In this document: positions 1-10,082 of the stretch, in pieces | Layout: every line of letters begins with the position of its first letter | Position numbering within the stretch: position 1 is the stretch's first letter | Assembly: GCA_003263775.1 (NCBI GenBank) | Contig: JYJJ01000075.1 | Location: 27,179-91,178, forward strand | From: Vibrio maritimus | GTDB taxonomy: Bacteria > Pseudomonadota > Gammaproteobacteria > Enterobacterales > Vibrionaceae | DNA length: 64,000 nucleotides | Direction of reading: 5' to 3' | Translations under genes and position numbers: made by a program | The notes under the pieces: generated by a model | Seen by the model: the letters and a program-made list of their open reading frames with translations, nothing else | The model's database searches: none | Told to the model about the DNA's origin: nothing

Positions 1-236
1 TCCTCATCGAGGGTCTTTGGCGCTGACAGACGCACTTCAAATGGGGCGCTGGTAATAATGCGATTGTCGATGATTTTTGTTGCTGCAATGGTAACAATGT
101 CGGCCACGTTCGGGTCGAGGCTGGTGGTTTCACAGTCAAGTGAGACAAACTCATCGGGATCGGGCTTGGTGAACAAACCTTGGTAAGGCGTGCCTTTTGT
201 CCGGTAGTGCCAAAAGGCTCTGGTGACAATATTCAT
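1..236 (-). CDS. 3'-5' exonuclease, DnaQ/PolC-like (partial, 3' end outside window)
   Basis: Only the N-terminal ~78 residues lie in the window. They contain the DEDDh exonuclease motif I (VSLDCETTSLDP), which supplies the first two metal-binding acidic residues, so this is a DNA polymerase III epsilon-like 3'-5' exonuclease. The start ATG at 236 follows a GAGGTG ribosome site. It lies 16 bases after the stop of the nucleotidyltransferase gene on the same strand, so the two are probably co-transcribed. The family is named for proofreading, but stand-alone copies like this have no settled role. The remaining motifs lie outside the window. Confidence 0.85.
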   Translation of the reverse strand, partial: MNIVTRAFWHYRTKGTPYQGLFTKPDPDEFVSLDCETTSLDPNVADIVTIAATKIIDNRIITSAPFEVRLSAPKTLDE

Positions 237-252
237 GTTTCACCTCGCTACG

Positions 253-2088
253 TTAGTGGCGAATTTGATAGTGGTAACCAAGCCATTGCTTGAATTTCTT
301 CACCACATGCAAACCGTGTCTAAGTAGATCTCGCTCGGGTCGTTCAAGCGCATCCAATTTTATGGCGTTGCTCGTGTCATGGTGGGAGAGTTGTTGCTGA
401 AGGCGCAGTTTAAATAGGTGTTTGAGAGCCTCTGATAAGTTTTCAGCAGTCGCTTGCTCTAGGACTCGCTTTGCTACCAGTTGGTCGATGCGATCAAAAG
501 TGTTAGTGGCATCAATGGCGTATTCCATGCTCAATGCTCTGACGCCATGCACGATAGGGAAAATTCCCCCTTGTTTGAGATCCACGCCTTGCTTCGATCT
601 TTTTACGTTACCAAATAGGGTGAGCGGCACTGCGAAGTTAAGGGCAGGGCGAGTGAACTCGGTTAAGATTAGCTCTTGGCCCTCCATTTTTTGTTGCAGG
701 TGCTGCTTGACCGGTGAGAGCAAGGCTTCGTTGCCGGCTACTGCTCTTGCATCAGCGAGAATGGCAATCTCCATGACACTTTCGCTGTTGGCACTGGCGA
801 CTAACTCATCAATACGCTGTTGCCAAGCGTCAGTCGTGCGTACCCAGTGAGGGTTGCTGACCATGACTTTGCCAGGGCAAAGTGGATAGCCAAGACGTGC
901 GAGCGTGTGGTTGAGTTCATCAAGCACTTTTTGTTGATTTGGCCATTCCAGACCTGGCTCGAGAATGAGGGCATTGTCTTGATCAGTTTTAAGAATTTGC
1001 TCTCCGCGCCCTTCAGAGCCCATCACAACTAAGCAGCAGTGATTGTGCATCGCGGGTGGTACTACAAGCTCAAAGGCACGCTCAATGATTTGTTCGTTAA
1101 CCGCTGACACCAACTCCATCATAAATCGGGTGCGAATACCGTTGGTTACAAGGCTATCGACCAGTTGCTGTTGACGATTAGATGCTAACGCCAATTCTTC
1201 AACACTGTTCGCTCGGGCAATGCTGAGTGATAACACATGAGAGTGGGTGGAGAACGCACTAAGAATCTGCGTCATATCGAGCATACCCACCGCTTGGCTG
1301 CCTTCACACACCATTAAGCGTTTCACTCGTTGACGAGTCATGGTCACCATGGCGTTGAATAAAAACTCATGCTTCTCCACTTGATGCACAGGATAAGTGG
1401 CAATCTTGCCTATCGCCGTGTCGCTTTCTAGCTTGTCGAGTACCACGGCGTGGAGCATGTTAGTTCGAGTGACGATGCCAAATGGCGTGGCATTTTTAGC
1501 GATGCGAGGGTCGTCGTTGGATAGTTCAATCAACGCAGCGTCCACGCCCTGGCTGAGTAAGGTTTCGGTCACCGTGGCTATTGGCATGTCTGCAGGCAGA
1601 ATTAATGGCGGATGGTAGATGTCTTCATCGACTTTGGTGAGGATAAACTCGCCTAAATTTTGCTGCTTTTGCGCCTCTTCAATCAATTGTTGGCGTGTCG
1701 CCAGGCTAGTGTCGAAGTAAGCGGCAAACTGACCGTTGCTGTGATAAAGCGAGAGAAATACATCTTTAGGAAGTAGGTAAACCAGCGTGTCTTCTAAGGC
1801 GACGTAATCATGTTTGACGGTTTCACTAAGTATTGCTCTGACATCAAACATATCGTCATAAGTATAGTGAGCGTAGACCTCTTTTTGTTCGCTATCGCGC
1901 TCTTCGACAGAGCCTTTGATAATGACATACAGATGGTCGGCATTGCTACCCGCCTTTAGGATGGTGTCTTTGTCTCGATAGTAGGCGACATCGAGCGCGG
2001 AGCGAAGCTCGGTTTGTTGGCTGTCACTGAGCCGATCGAAAGGTGGTGACGACATATTGAATTTATCAGGCATACCAGAGCGCTCCAT
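253..2088 (-). CDS. cNMP-binding / CBS / DUF294 nucleotidyltransferase-like signalling protein
   Basis: 611 residues with three recognisable parts: an N-terminal cyclic-nucleotide-binding fold (about 20-130), two CBS domains (about 160-280) and a DUF294 nucleotidyltransferase-like domain with its C-terminal extension (about 300-611). The nucleotidyltransferase signature is visible as G357-S358 ... R361-G362-E363 followed by D369 and D371, resembling the GlnD active site. Family knowledge suggests a cytosolic regulator that reads nucleotides and may modify a partner; the target is unknown. It is the upstream gene of a two-gene unit with the exonuclease. An alternative ATG lies 15 bases downstream of the chosen start; a GGAAG sequence precedes the first one. 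Confidence 0.88.
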   Translation of the reverse strand: MERSGMPDKFNMSSPPFDRLSDSQQTELRSALDVAYYRDKDTILKAGSNADHLYVIIKGSVEERDSEQKEVYAHYTYDDMFDVRAILSETVKHDYVALEDTLVYLLPKDVFLSLYHSNGQFAAYFDTSLATRQQLIEEAQKQQNLGEFILTKVDEDIYHPPLILPADMPIATVTETLLSQGVDAALIELSNDDPRIAKNATPFGIVTRTNMLHAVVLDKLESDTAIGKIATYPVHQVEKHEFLFNAMVTMTRQRVKRLMVCEGSQAVGMLDMTQILSAFSTHSHVLSLSIARANSVEELALASNRQQQLVDSLVTNGIRTRFMMELVSAVNEQIIERAFELVVPPAMHNHCCLVVMGSEGRGEQILKTDQDNALILEPGLEWPNQQKVLDELNHTLARLGYPLCPGKVMVSNPHWVRTTDAWQQRIDELVASANSESVMEIAILADARAVAGNEALLSPVKQHLQQKMEGQELILTEFTRPALNFAVPLTLFGNVKRSKQGVDLKQGGIFPIVHGVRALSMEYAIDATNTFDRIDQLVAKRVLEQATAENLSEALKHLFKLRLQQQLSHHDTSNAIKLDALERPERDLLRHGLHVVKKFKQWLGYHYQIRH

Positions 2089-2301
2089 TTTCTTCCATCA
2101 TGGCTATAGTCTGGCAAATTCGTCGCCAAGCTCCAGACGACTTTAGTCGAACACAGTTAGTGGGGTTTTTCTGAAGGCCTTCGCTGCGCAGGATAGGGGG
2201 AAATTTACGCTATAGATTAATTCCCTTTTTATGAGCAAGGTCTCGTTGCATAATAGCGCCACTTTTAATCCGTCTATCCTGTTGTAGCAAGGTTCATTGA
2301 C

Positions 2302-3489
2302 ATGTTAACGCCTTCCCCTTTTGCTTGGGTTTCCCAATATTTATTTGGTTTCTTTTTTGCCTACGGCGTGTATTTGCCGTTTTGGGCGTTGTGGTTTGAA
2401 GACCAAGGGGTATCAGCTGCCGATGTTGGCTTGCTAATGGGACTGGGTTTTGCCACTCGATGTGTCGCGAACCTGCTTATCACGCCGCGCATTCATAAAG
2501 CCGAAAGTCTATTACCGGCTCTTCGCTGGGCGACCTTGGCGTGTACTCTGTTTGTGGCCGCTCACCTAGCCGCAGGACCGAGTTTCGCCATGCTAGCGTT
2601 AGTCACTGTACTGTTCAATTTGAGCTTTGGTCCTGTGGTTCCATTGTCAGATGCGGCAGCGAACCATTATGCGAACAGGGATATGCTTGATTATGGACGC
2701 ACACGCCTTTGGGGCTCGGTGGCATTTATCGCAGGCTCTTCTGTGGTGGGTTACCTTGCTTCTCAATTCGGTGCCAACATGATTGTTTACACGGCTTTGG
2801 CAGGCTTTGTCATCTCAATGCTACTGGTGATGCGTAATCCTGCGACTATGCCGGTATCGCAAAGTCATGATGATGCGGCAAGACCGAAGCTTAGCGCGCT
2901 ATTAAAAGAGGCGTCAGTCATTCGCTTTTTGGTTTTGATTGCGCTTATTCAAGGCAGTCACGCCGCGTACTACAGTTTTAGCTCTATTTATTGGAAAGAA
3001 GCCGGTCACCCTGAGAGCCTCATTGGTTACCTGTGGAGCTTGGGTGTGGTATCGGAAGTGATGTTGTTTGCTTTTAGCAAGAAATGGTTTGCTGGCTGGT
3101 CGCTACGTACTCTGTTTGTGATTTCTTCAGTGGGCGTTATTGTGCGTTGGGGTTTGACGGCTTCAACCACCGCTGTCGGTGCCTTGGTGGTGATTCAGCT
3201 TTTACATGGCGTGACGTTTGCTATCGCGCATATTGCGGCGATCCAGTACATCCAGAAATCAGAAGCCAACAAAATGGTGGCATTACAGGCGCTATATAAC
3301 GCTATCCCTCTCGGTGCGTTCATTGCTCTGATGATGGCTGTGAGTGGCTGGGGTTATGAGAATTGGGGCGCGAATGTGTTCTGGGGTATGGCGGCGATGG
3401 GTGTATTGGCGCTGTTTATCAAAGTTGAACCAGGTAAAAATGGCGCGAAAGACATCCAGGAAAAACCTCAGCCTGAGCCACAGAATTGA
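2302..3489 (+). CDS. MFS transporter, HcaT (3-phenylpropionate carrier)-like
   Basis: 395 residues rich in hydrophobic segments, with the N-terminal pattern FGFFFAYGVYLPFW followed by a WALWFEDQG stretch typical of the HcaT/YfeO-type nucleoside:H+ symporter-like branch of the major facilitator superfamily; about 12 membrane spans are expected. It should be an inner-membrane carrier, but the substrate (phenylpropionate in the E. coli relative) cannot be inferred. It is divergent from the DUF294 gene and 70 bases upstream of the crbS-like sensor, possibly sharing its transcript. The C-terminus ends in a short charged tail. Confidence 0.85.
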   Translation: MLTPSPFAWVSQYLFGFFFAYGVYLPFWALWFEDQGVSAADVGLLMGLGFATRCVANLLITPRIHKAESLLPALRWATLACTLFVAAHLAAGPSFAMLALVTVLFNLSFGPVVPLSDAAANHYANRDMLDYGRTRLWGSVAFIAGSSVVGYLASQFGANMIVYTALAGFVISMLLVMRNPATMPVSQSHDDAARPKLSALLKEASVIRFLVLIALIQGSHAAYYSFSSIYWKEAGHPESLIGYLWSLGVVSEVMLFAFSKKWFAGWSLRTLFVISSVGVIVRWGLTASTTAVGALVVIQLLHGVTFAIAHIAAIQYIQKSEANKMVALQALYNAIPLGAFIALMMAVSGWGYENWGANVFWGMAAMGVLALFIKVEPGKNGAKDIQEKPQPEPQN

Positions 3490-3513
3490 GTTACGGAGTT
3501 TGAGAAAATTTGT

Positions 3514-3555
3514 GATAACCCTTTAAATAATAGTTAACGATTTTAAAGGGATATC
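3514..3555 (+). promoter_or_regulatory. Inverted repeat covering the crbS ribosome binding site
   Basis: Arms 3514-3527 and 3542-3555 pair at 13 of 14 positions around a 14-base loop. The right arm contains AAAGGG (3545-3550), the best Shine-Dalgarno match for the ATG at 3560. There is no following T-tract, so it is not a standard terminator for the MFS gene. A translational control hairpin or an operator is an inference. Confidence 0.45.
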
Positions 3556-3559
3556 ACTT

Positions 3560-6500
3560 ATGCAAGGATGGATCGTCGTCCCCGTGTCATTGGCCTATTT
3601 GGGCATCTTATTTCTTATTGCATGGTACGGGGATAGGCAAAAAAAGTGGTTATCCAATTGGCGCCCCTGGGTTTATAGCTATCCATTGCGGTTTACTGTA
3701 CCTCATGGACCTTTTACGGCACTGTTGGTCAGGCTAGCAGCAACCCTTGGGCGTTCTTGCCCATTTATATCGCGCCAATCATCGTTTTTACCTTAGGTTG
3801 GCGCGTCATCGCTCGCCTTATACTTATTGCCAAGCGCGAGCATATCACCTCCATTGCCGACTTTATCGCGGCTCGCTATGGTAAATCCCAAGGCCTAGCG
3901 GTTGTCGTGACCTTAATCGCCGTCGCGGGGATCTTACCCTATATCGCATTGCAGCTTCGCGGCATCACCATGGGGCTTGAAGTTGTCGCCCCTGATTTAG
4001 CGTCTGAGCTGGGTTATCAAGATAAGCACATCTCTTGGTTTGTTGTTGGTGCATTGGCGATCTTCACCATGCTATTTGGTACTCGCCATATTGATAACAC
4101 TGAGCATCACCGAGGCATGATGATGGCGGTGGCGTTTGAGTCTATCGTTAAGCTGGTGGCTTTTTTGGTGGTTGGGTTCTTCATACTCTATCTCGCTTGG
4201 GAGCGCCCCGACATCAAGCTTACCGAGCTTGCCTCGAGTACTTATCAGTCTCCTAATATTCCCACCTTATTGATTCACACCAGCTTGACTATGATGGCGA
4301 TCGTCTGTTTGCCGCGCCAGTTTCATACCATGGTGGTCGAGAATGAGCGCGCCCAGGACTTGCATACCGCGCGTTGGTTATTCCCTGTTTATCTTGTGTT
4401 GATGGGACTATTTGTATTGCCGATTGCTTGGGTGGGGCAAGGTCTCTTGATGGGCACGTCACCGGATACGTTCGTGATTAGTATTCCCAAGTTTGCTGAA
4501 GCGAACAACATCGCTTTACTGGCGTTTCTCGGGGGCACTTCCGCGGCGAGTGGAATGGTGATTGTGTCGACTATTGCTCTGGCCATCATGATGTCCAATG
4601 ACCTAGTGATGCCATTGCTACTGCGCCGTATCAAGCTGGCACATCGTTCTCATCGACATCTATCTGGGCTGCTGTTAATCATTCGTCGTGCCCTGATTTG
4701 TGTGCTGTTGTTTGGTGCCTGGCTGTTTTATCAGGCGCTAGATACCATTCACTCGTTGTCCGCGATTGGTTTTCTCTCTTTTTCTGCGATCACCCAGTTC
4801 GCACCAGCGTTGATTGGCGGTATGTATTGGCGATCAGGTAATCGCAAGGGCGTTTATGTGGGGCTGTTTGTCGGTTTCGCCATTTGGTTAATCACCTTGA
4901 TGAGTGAAACCGGACTTCTAGCGGGAGATGCGAGTACCAACTTACTACTGCGTATCATCACCCCGCCTGAAATGCTGATTTCCTGGGGTATAGCGAGTTC
5001 CGACTGGGGAATGCTGATCTCTGTGGTATTGAACGCGCTTTGTTTTGTGGTTATTTCACTGGCGACGCGTTCTAGTCTGACCGAGCGTCTGCAGTCGGCA
5101 TCATTTGTGGGTACACCGCTACCTGAAAGTGAAAACCTCAGCCTGTATCAAAGTCGAGTTACGGTGGCTGAGTTGGAAATGCTTGCCTCACGTTTTGTCG
5201 GTCGAACGCGGGTGCGCAGCGCATTTAGACATTACTGGAAACAGCAGGACAATCAACCACTGCCGAACCAGCAAGCCTCTGCTGAGCTTATTAGGCATAC
5301 CGAGCGTGTCCTCGCTGGGGTCTTTGGTGCATCGTCCGCTAAGTTGGTACTGACGTCGGCGCTGCAAGGACGCAACATGCAGTTGGAAGAAGTGGCGACC
5401 ATTGTCGATGAGGCCTCGGAGCTTTATCACTTTAGTCGCGGCCTGCTACAGGGTGCGATTGAGCATATTGGTCAAGGTATTGCCGTAGTAGATAAACAGT
5501 TGCGACTGGTGGCTTGGAACCGTCGATATTTGGAGTTGTTTAGCTTTCCTTCTGGACTTATCCAAGTCGGGCGACCCATTGCGGATGTGATTCGTCACAA
5601 CGCTGAACAAGGTCTATGTGGTCCGGGCGACCCTAATGAACACGTACGAAAGCGTATCTTTTACCTTGAGCAAGGATCCCCACATACCTCATCGCGCGTT
5701 CGAGCGGATGGCAGTGTGATTGAAGTGCAAGGCAACCCAATGCCTGGTGGCGGTTTTGTGATGAGTTTTACTGACATTACCGTGTTTAGAGAGGCAGAAA
5801 CGGCGTTGCGTGATGCCAATGAACGGTTGGAAGAGCGTGTAGTGGAGCGAACACATGAGCTTGAGCAGCTTAACCAACGTTTGGTATTGGCAACGCGTCG
5901 TTCGGAGTCGGAATCACAATCGAAAATGCGCTTTTTGGCCGCGGTGAGTCATGATTTGATGCAGCCACTTAACGCGGCACGTTTGTTTGCTTCCTCATTA
6001 TCTGAAGTGAGCAAGGATGAGGAAGGGCGAAAACTATCAGGACATATTGAAAGTGCCCTTGGAGCAGCGGAAGAGCTTATTGGCGATCTGCTTGATATCT
6101 CACGCTTGGAATCAGGTAAGCTGCAGACCAACGTTCGTGGTTTCCATCTCTCTGAGGTACTTGAGACGCTACAAGCGGAGTTCAGTGCCATCTCGAAAGG
6201 CAAGCAGATAGATTTTTCCGTGGTTTCTAGCTCGCTTATTGTTAAATCCGATCCTAAGTTGCTGCGCCGTGTATTGCAGAACTTTTTGACCAATGCATTT
6301 CGTTACAACCCCGAGGGCAAGGTCTTGCTTGGTGCGCGGCGTATCAATGGTCGGGTGCGGATCGATGTATGGGATGATGGTATCGGTATCCCAGAAGATA
6401 AGCAGAAAGAGATCTTTAACGAGTTTACACGAGTTGACCAAGCAAGAGCTGATAGGGGCTTGGGGCTTGGACTCGCGATTTCTCGGGGCATTGCCCGTGT

Positions 6501-6987
6501 GCTCAATCATCAAATCTCCATGCGTTCTTGGCCAGATCGAGGCAGTGTCTTTTCTATTACGCTCGATCTGGCTAGCGAAATTGCAGCAGAGCCAGTGAAA
6601 ATAGCCGCAACCAGTGATGCCGGATTGAAGCATCTGAAAGTGCTTTGCGTTGACAATGAGCCAGATATTCTAGTTGGAATGGAAACCTTACTGGCTCGTT
6701 GGGGCTGCGATGTGCGCACGGCGCTTGATTTGGTTGGCAGTCTTAAACACTTAGACCAAGGCTGGGAGCCAGACGTGATTCTCTCGGATTACCGACTTGA
6801 TAATGGTCGCACAGGACTGGAAGTGCTTCAGCAGTTTAGATTGCGAGTGGGAGACTCATTTAAAGGGGTGATCATCAGTGCTGATCGCACCGAGTCAATG
6901 CTTGAGGGGATCAAGTCTAATGGCTTTGCCTTCATTGCCAAACCTGTTAAACCGCTCAAGTTGCGTGCGATTCTCAATCAATCATAA
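3560..6987 (+). CDS. crbS: CrbS-like SLC5 transporter/histidine kinase/receiver hybrid (frameshift in given sequence)
   Basis: After repair, a ~1142-residue inner-membrane sensor. Order: an N-terminal sodium:solute symporter (SLC5/PutP-like) domain of about 13 spans, a linker and PAS domain, a coiled coil, a histidine kinase with phospho-accepting His798 (VSHDLMQPLN) and ATP-binding motifs (NFLTNAFRYN, DDGIGIP, GLGLGLAIS), and a C-terminal receiver with Asp1077 (LSDYR). In Vibrio this architecture is CrbS, which controls acetyl-CoA synthetase with CrbR; a CrbR-like regulator and ActP lie downstream. The reading frame breaks near 3679: one extra C in AGCTATCC restores the transporter sequence (SIAVYCTSWTFYG), so the break is probably a sequence error. 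An unusual hairpin overlaps the ribosome site. Confidence 0.88.
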
Positions 6988-7486
6988 CCTTTCTTAATCA
7001 AGAGGCGTGCCTTATTGTCCGGCTTATTGCTCTCAGTGATAACTGGTGCGCCTCTGATATCTTTACGTAATATCACCGTATCTTTACCTTACTTGACAGA
7101 CGCTTTACGAATTTCCAACTATTCTTATTCATAAGGAAAGCGAGTTTCATATCGTTACATTTTTAATGAGACTTAAATCAATTAACTTGGCGAATTTAGG
7201 TGTTTGTTAACCAAAGGTTTTTAAGGTTCTAGTACTTAAGTCGACATTTTTTTTGAAATTTATGTGACCTATGTCGGGTCGTATTGAGTAACAGTGAAGT
7301 AGTAAATGCGACGAAATGCGGTCTTTAACTAGAATGAAAATCGTTATGATTCTTGGTTTTGTTTTTATTGCTTTTAATACTTTTTAGGTAGGTCTTCGTA
7401 GTAACGAAGGAGTTGGTTGAGCGTTAGGATGTGGTGCGTTCACCTGATTGTTAAGCACTTTAGGGTGCTATTTATGAGGTGTCATT
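6988..7486. other. Long intergenic region between crbS and the DUF3316-like gene
   Basis: 499 bases, A+T-rich, with no convincing ORF in any frame. It holds TTTAC repeats at helical-turn spacing (7062-7108) and a small hairpin (AGCAC...GTGCT, about 7455-7471) just before the downstream ribosome site GAGGTG. The downstream promoter could not be fixed with confidence. The gene-free length leaves room for an untranslated leader or a small RNA, but nothing recognisable was seen. Confidence 0.5.
7062..7108 (+). promoter_or_regulatory. Array of TTTAC half-sites, CpxR-box-like
   Basis: TTTAC occurs at 7062, 7083 and 7104 (exactly 21 bases apart), with TTGAC at 7093 on the same half-turn phase. The known CpxR box is two GTAAA half-sites (complement TTTAC) at 10-base spacing, so 7083-7097 is a near match. 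It lies about 380 bases upstream of the next start codon, which weakens the case. Confidence 0.35.
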
Positions 7487-7825
7487 ATGAAAAAACTATT
7501 ATCTCTTGCAGCAGTATTCGCGATGGTTCCAGCGGTATCGTACGCGCAGTTTGATAACATTTACGGTAACGGCGGTGTACACACAGCTGTATACGCGACA
7601 GAAGCGGAAGCCATTGCTGAAGGCAATCAAATCATGGAGACGCTGTCTAGCACTCCATCTCATGAGCTCGTGTACATTTTGCGTACACCGCACAAGAGCT
7701 TGAAGCATAACAGTGTAGAAATTTACGACGCTGATGTGAAAGTTAAGACGGTTGCTTCGACTGACGGCGCACCAATGTACCAAGGCTTTGTCGATGTTGA
7801 GTATCGTTTTGCGCGTTACGACTAA
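7487..7825 (+). CDS. Small exported protein, DUF3316-like
   Basis: 112 residues with a clear Sec signal peptide (KK, hydrophobic core, cleavage after SYA at about residue 20), giving a ~92-residue periplasmic protein without cysteines or known motifs. It resembles the DUF3316 group of small Vibrio exported proteins, whose function is unknown. A GAGGTG ribosome site precedes the ATG. It is a single-gene unit: a long leader region upstream and a strong terminator downstream. The family call is from memory of sequence style and moderately sure. Confidence 0.7.
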   Translation: MKKLLSLAAVFAMVPAVSYAQFDNIYGNGGVHTAVYATEAEAIAEGNQIMETLSSTPSHELVYILRTPHKSLKHNSVEIYDADVKVKTVASTDGAPMYQGFVDVEYRFARYD

Positions 7826-7849
7826 TTTTTATTTTCGCTAGCACGAAAC

Positions 7850-7877
7850 AAAGCCGCTGCATATGCAGCGGCTTTTT
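7850..7877. terminator. Bidirectional rho-independent terminator
   Basis: AAAGCCGCTGC/GCAGCGGCTTTTT hairpin between the convergent DUF3316-like gene and actP, with A-rich and T-rich flanks that allow function on both strands. Confidence 0.85.
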
Positions 7878-7897
7878 CTATTTAAGTATTGGCAATA

Positions 7898-9599
7898 TTA
7901 GTGGTCGTGTGCCGCGCCAGCACCTTTCGGGTAGCGAATAGACTCAACCATTTCTTGCACGTCTTGTGGTACTTCAGCCGTAAACTTGTTAACCACAATA
8001 GAAACGGTGAAGTTTAGACACATACCTAGTGTACCGATGCCCTCTGGCTGATACCAAATAGCCAGTTGTCCGGTGTATTTGCCGCAGGGTTTACAAACTT
8101 GAAGTAGATGATGTAAGCCGCAGTGAACAAAATACCTGAAAGCATACCGGCGATCGCGCCTTCTTTGTTCATCTTCTTGTAGAAGATACCCAAGATAATC
8201 GCTGGGAAGAAGGATGCAGCAGCCAGACCGAAGGCGAAGGCAACAACCTGAGCACGAAGCCTGGTGGGTTAATACCAAGGTAACCCGCACCGATAACCGC
8301 TGCTGCCGCGCCTATCCGAGCATACATGAGCTCCTGTTTATCCGTCATATCGGGTTTAAAGCCTTTCTTGAGCAGGTCATGGGAGACCGCCGTCGAGATA
8401 ACCAAGAGTAGACCCGCTGCCGTTGATAGTGCTGCTGCCAAACCACCCGCGGCAAGTAGTGCCACTACCCAGTTTGGAAGTTGAGCTAGCTCTGGTGAAG
8501 CCAGTACGATGATATCGCGGTTGATCTTCATTTCGTTACGTTCGTCACCAGAGTAGAACATACGACCATCGCCGTTCTTATCTTCCCAGCCAACAAGACC
8601 TGTGCTTTCCCAGTTCTTATACCAGCTAGGTGCTTCTGTCGCTTGAACACCTTTCATGTCTGGACCATTAATGGTGTCAATCATGTTAACGCGAGCAAAC
8701 GCAGCTACTGCTGGAGCAGTTGTGTAAAGTAGAGAGATAAAGACCAGTGCCCAACCTGCTGAGATGCGTGCATCTTTTACGCGTGGAACGGTGAAGAAGC
8801 GAATGATTACGTGTGGAAGACCTGCTGTACCTACCATAAGTGCTGCACAGATAAAGAACACGTCAACCATACTCTTCGACCCATCGGTATAGGCGGTGAA
8901 ACCTAATTCCTCAGTGAGTCCATCAAGTTTATCAAGCAGGTAAGTTTCAGAACCGGTGATGGTAGAACCAAAGCCAACTTGTGGGAAGACTGAGCCTGTC
9001 ATCATCAGAGATGTGAACACCGCTGGTACTAGGAAAGCGAAGATAAGAACACAGTACTGTGCTACCTGAGTATAGGTAATCCCTTTCATGCCACCCATAA
9101 CCGCGTAGAAGAATACGATGGCCATACCGATGACGATACCAAGGTTAATATCGACTTCTAGGAAGCGAGAGAATACCACGCCAACACCACGCATCTGACC
9201 GGCCACATAAGTGAACGAGACAAAGATGGCACAGAATACCGCAACCATACGTGCTGTTTTAGAGTAGTAACGATCGCCAATGAAATCTGGCACGGTGAAC
9301 TTACCGAACTTACGTAGATAAGGGGCTAAGCAAAGTGCAAGGAGTACGTAACCGCCAGTCCAACCCATTAGGTATACCGCACCATCGTAACCGATGAATG
9401 AGATAATACCTGCCATCGAAATAAACGACGCTGCCGACATCCAGTCTGCCGCGGTCGCCATACCGTTTGCTACTGGGTGTACGCCGCCGCCTGCGACATA
9501 GAACTCACTAGTAGAGCCAGCGCGAGCCCAGATTGCGATACCGATATACAACGCAAAGGTGATACCGACCAGAATAAACGTCCAAGTTTGAATATCCAT
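7898..9599 (-). CDS. actP: Cation/acetate symporter ActP (two frameshifts in given sequence)
   Basis: Sodium:solute symporter family permease of about 567 residues after repair. It imports acetate and related short monocarboxylates across the inner membrane. The N-terminus (YVAGGGVHPVANGMATAADW) and the long hydrophobic body match ActP. The frame breaks twice near the C-terminus: one G is missing on the coding strand near plus position 8253 (GFV then AQVVAFAFG) and one C near 8046 (GIS then PEGIGTLG). Both repairs give continuous family sequence through to the His-rich end, so the gene is probably intact in the organism. ATG 9599 follows a GAGG site, 12 bases after the DUF485 gene with which it forms the usual yjcH-actP pair. 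Confidence 0.9.
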
Positions 9600-9611
9600 T
9601 GTTTTCGCCTC

Positions 9612-9878
9612 TTAGTCTTCTTGTACATTGTACTTTTTGTCGAGCGCATTCATGCGAGCGACGTAGACGAAAATCAGCGCAACGAAGGTGTATATTGATC
9701 CTTGCTGTGCGAACCAGAAGCCCAATTTGAACCCTCCAAACTGGATGGCATTAAGCGCGTCAACAAATAGAATTCCCGCGCCGTATGAGACAATAAACCA
9801 TACTGCGAGTAGGGAACCCATGATTCCTAGATTTTCCTTCCAATAGGCTTGAGCTTGTTCTGATGATTCGAACGCCAT
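9612..9878 (-). CDS. DUF485 membrane protein, ActP partner (YjcH-like)
   Basis: 88 residues with two membrane spans (about 28-50 and 60-80), the DUF485 family that almost always precedes actP. Its role is unproven; an accessory subunit or assembly partner of the symporter is the usual guess. The start chosen (plus 9878, MAFESSEQ) has AAGGAG six bases upstream; an in-frame ATG 18 bases earlier lacks such a site. First gene of the actP operon. Confidence 0.88.
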   Translation of the reverse strand: MAFESSEQAQAYWKENLGIMGSLLAVWFIVSYGAGILFVDALNAIQFGGFKLGFWFAQQGSIYTFVALIFVYVARMNALDKKYNVQED

Positions 9879-9982
9879 GGCCTTCTCCTTTGTCATGTTT
9901 GCGTTAACGTATTGTTACGTTTATTAAGGTAGCAGGCTGATGACAAGAACTCTGTGCAACTTTAGTCGACTGTAAGAATAAG

Positions 9983-10007
9983 AAAAGCGCCATAAAAACA
10001 GGCGCTT
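9983..10007 (-). terminator. Probable terminator of the marC-family gene
   Basis: AAGCGCC/GGCGCTT stem (9985-9991 and 10001-10007) followed on the minus strand by TTTTCTT, about 75 bases past the stop of the MarC gene. Confidence 0.6.
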
Positions 10008-10082
10008 GAGTTTGAGGGGAAATAAAACTGTGATGTTAATCTAATGTTAAATTAGCCAAAGGTCTAACGTCTATCGATAAAT

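Noticed and set aside
3560..3796. Separate short membrane protein before the crbS-like kinase
   Set aside because: It is the N-terminus of the same sensor; one added base joins it to the rest.
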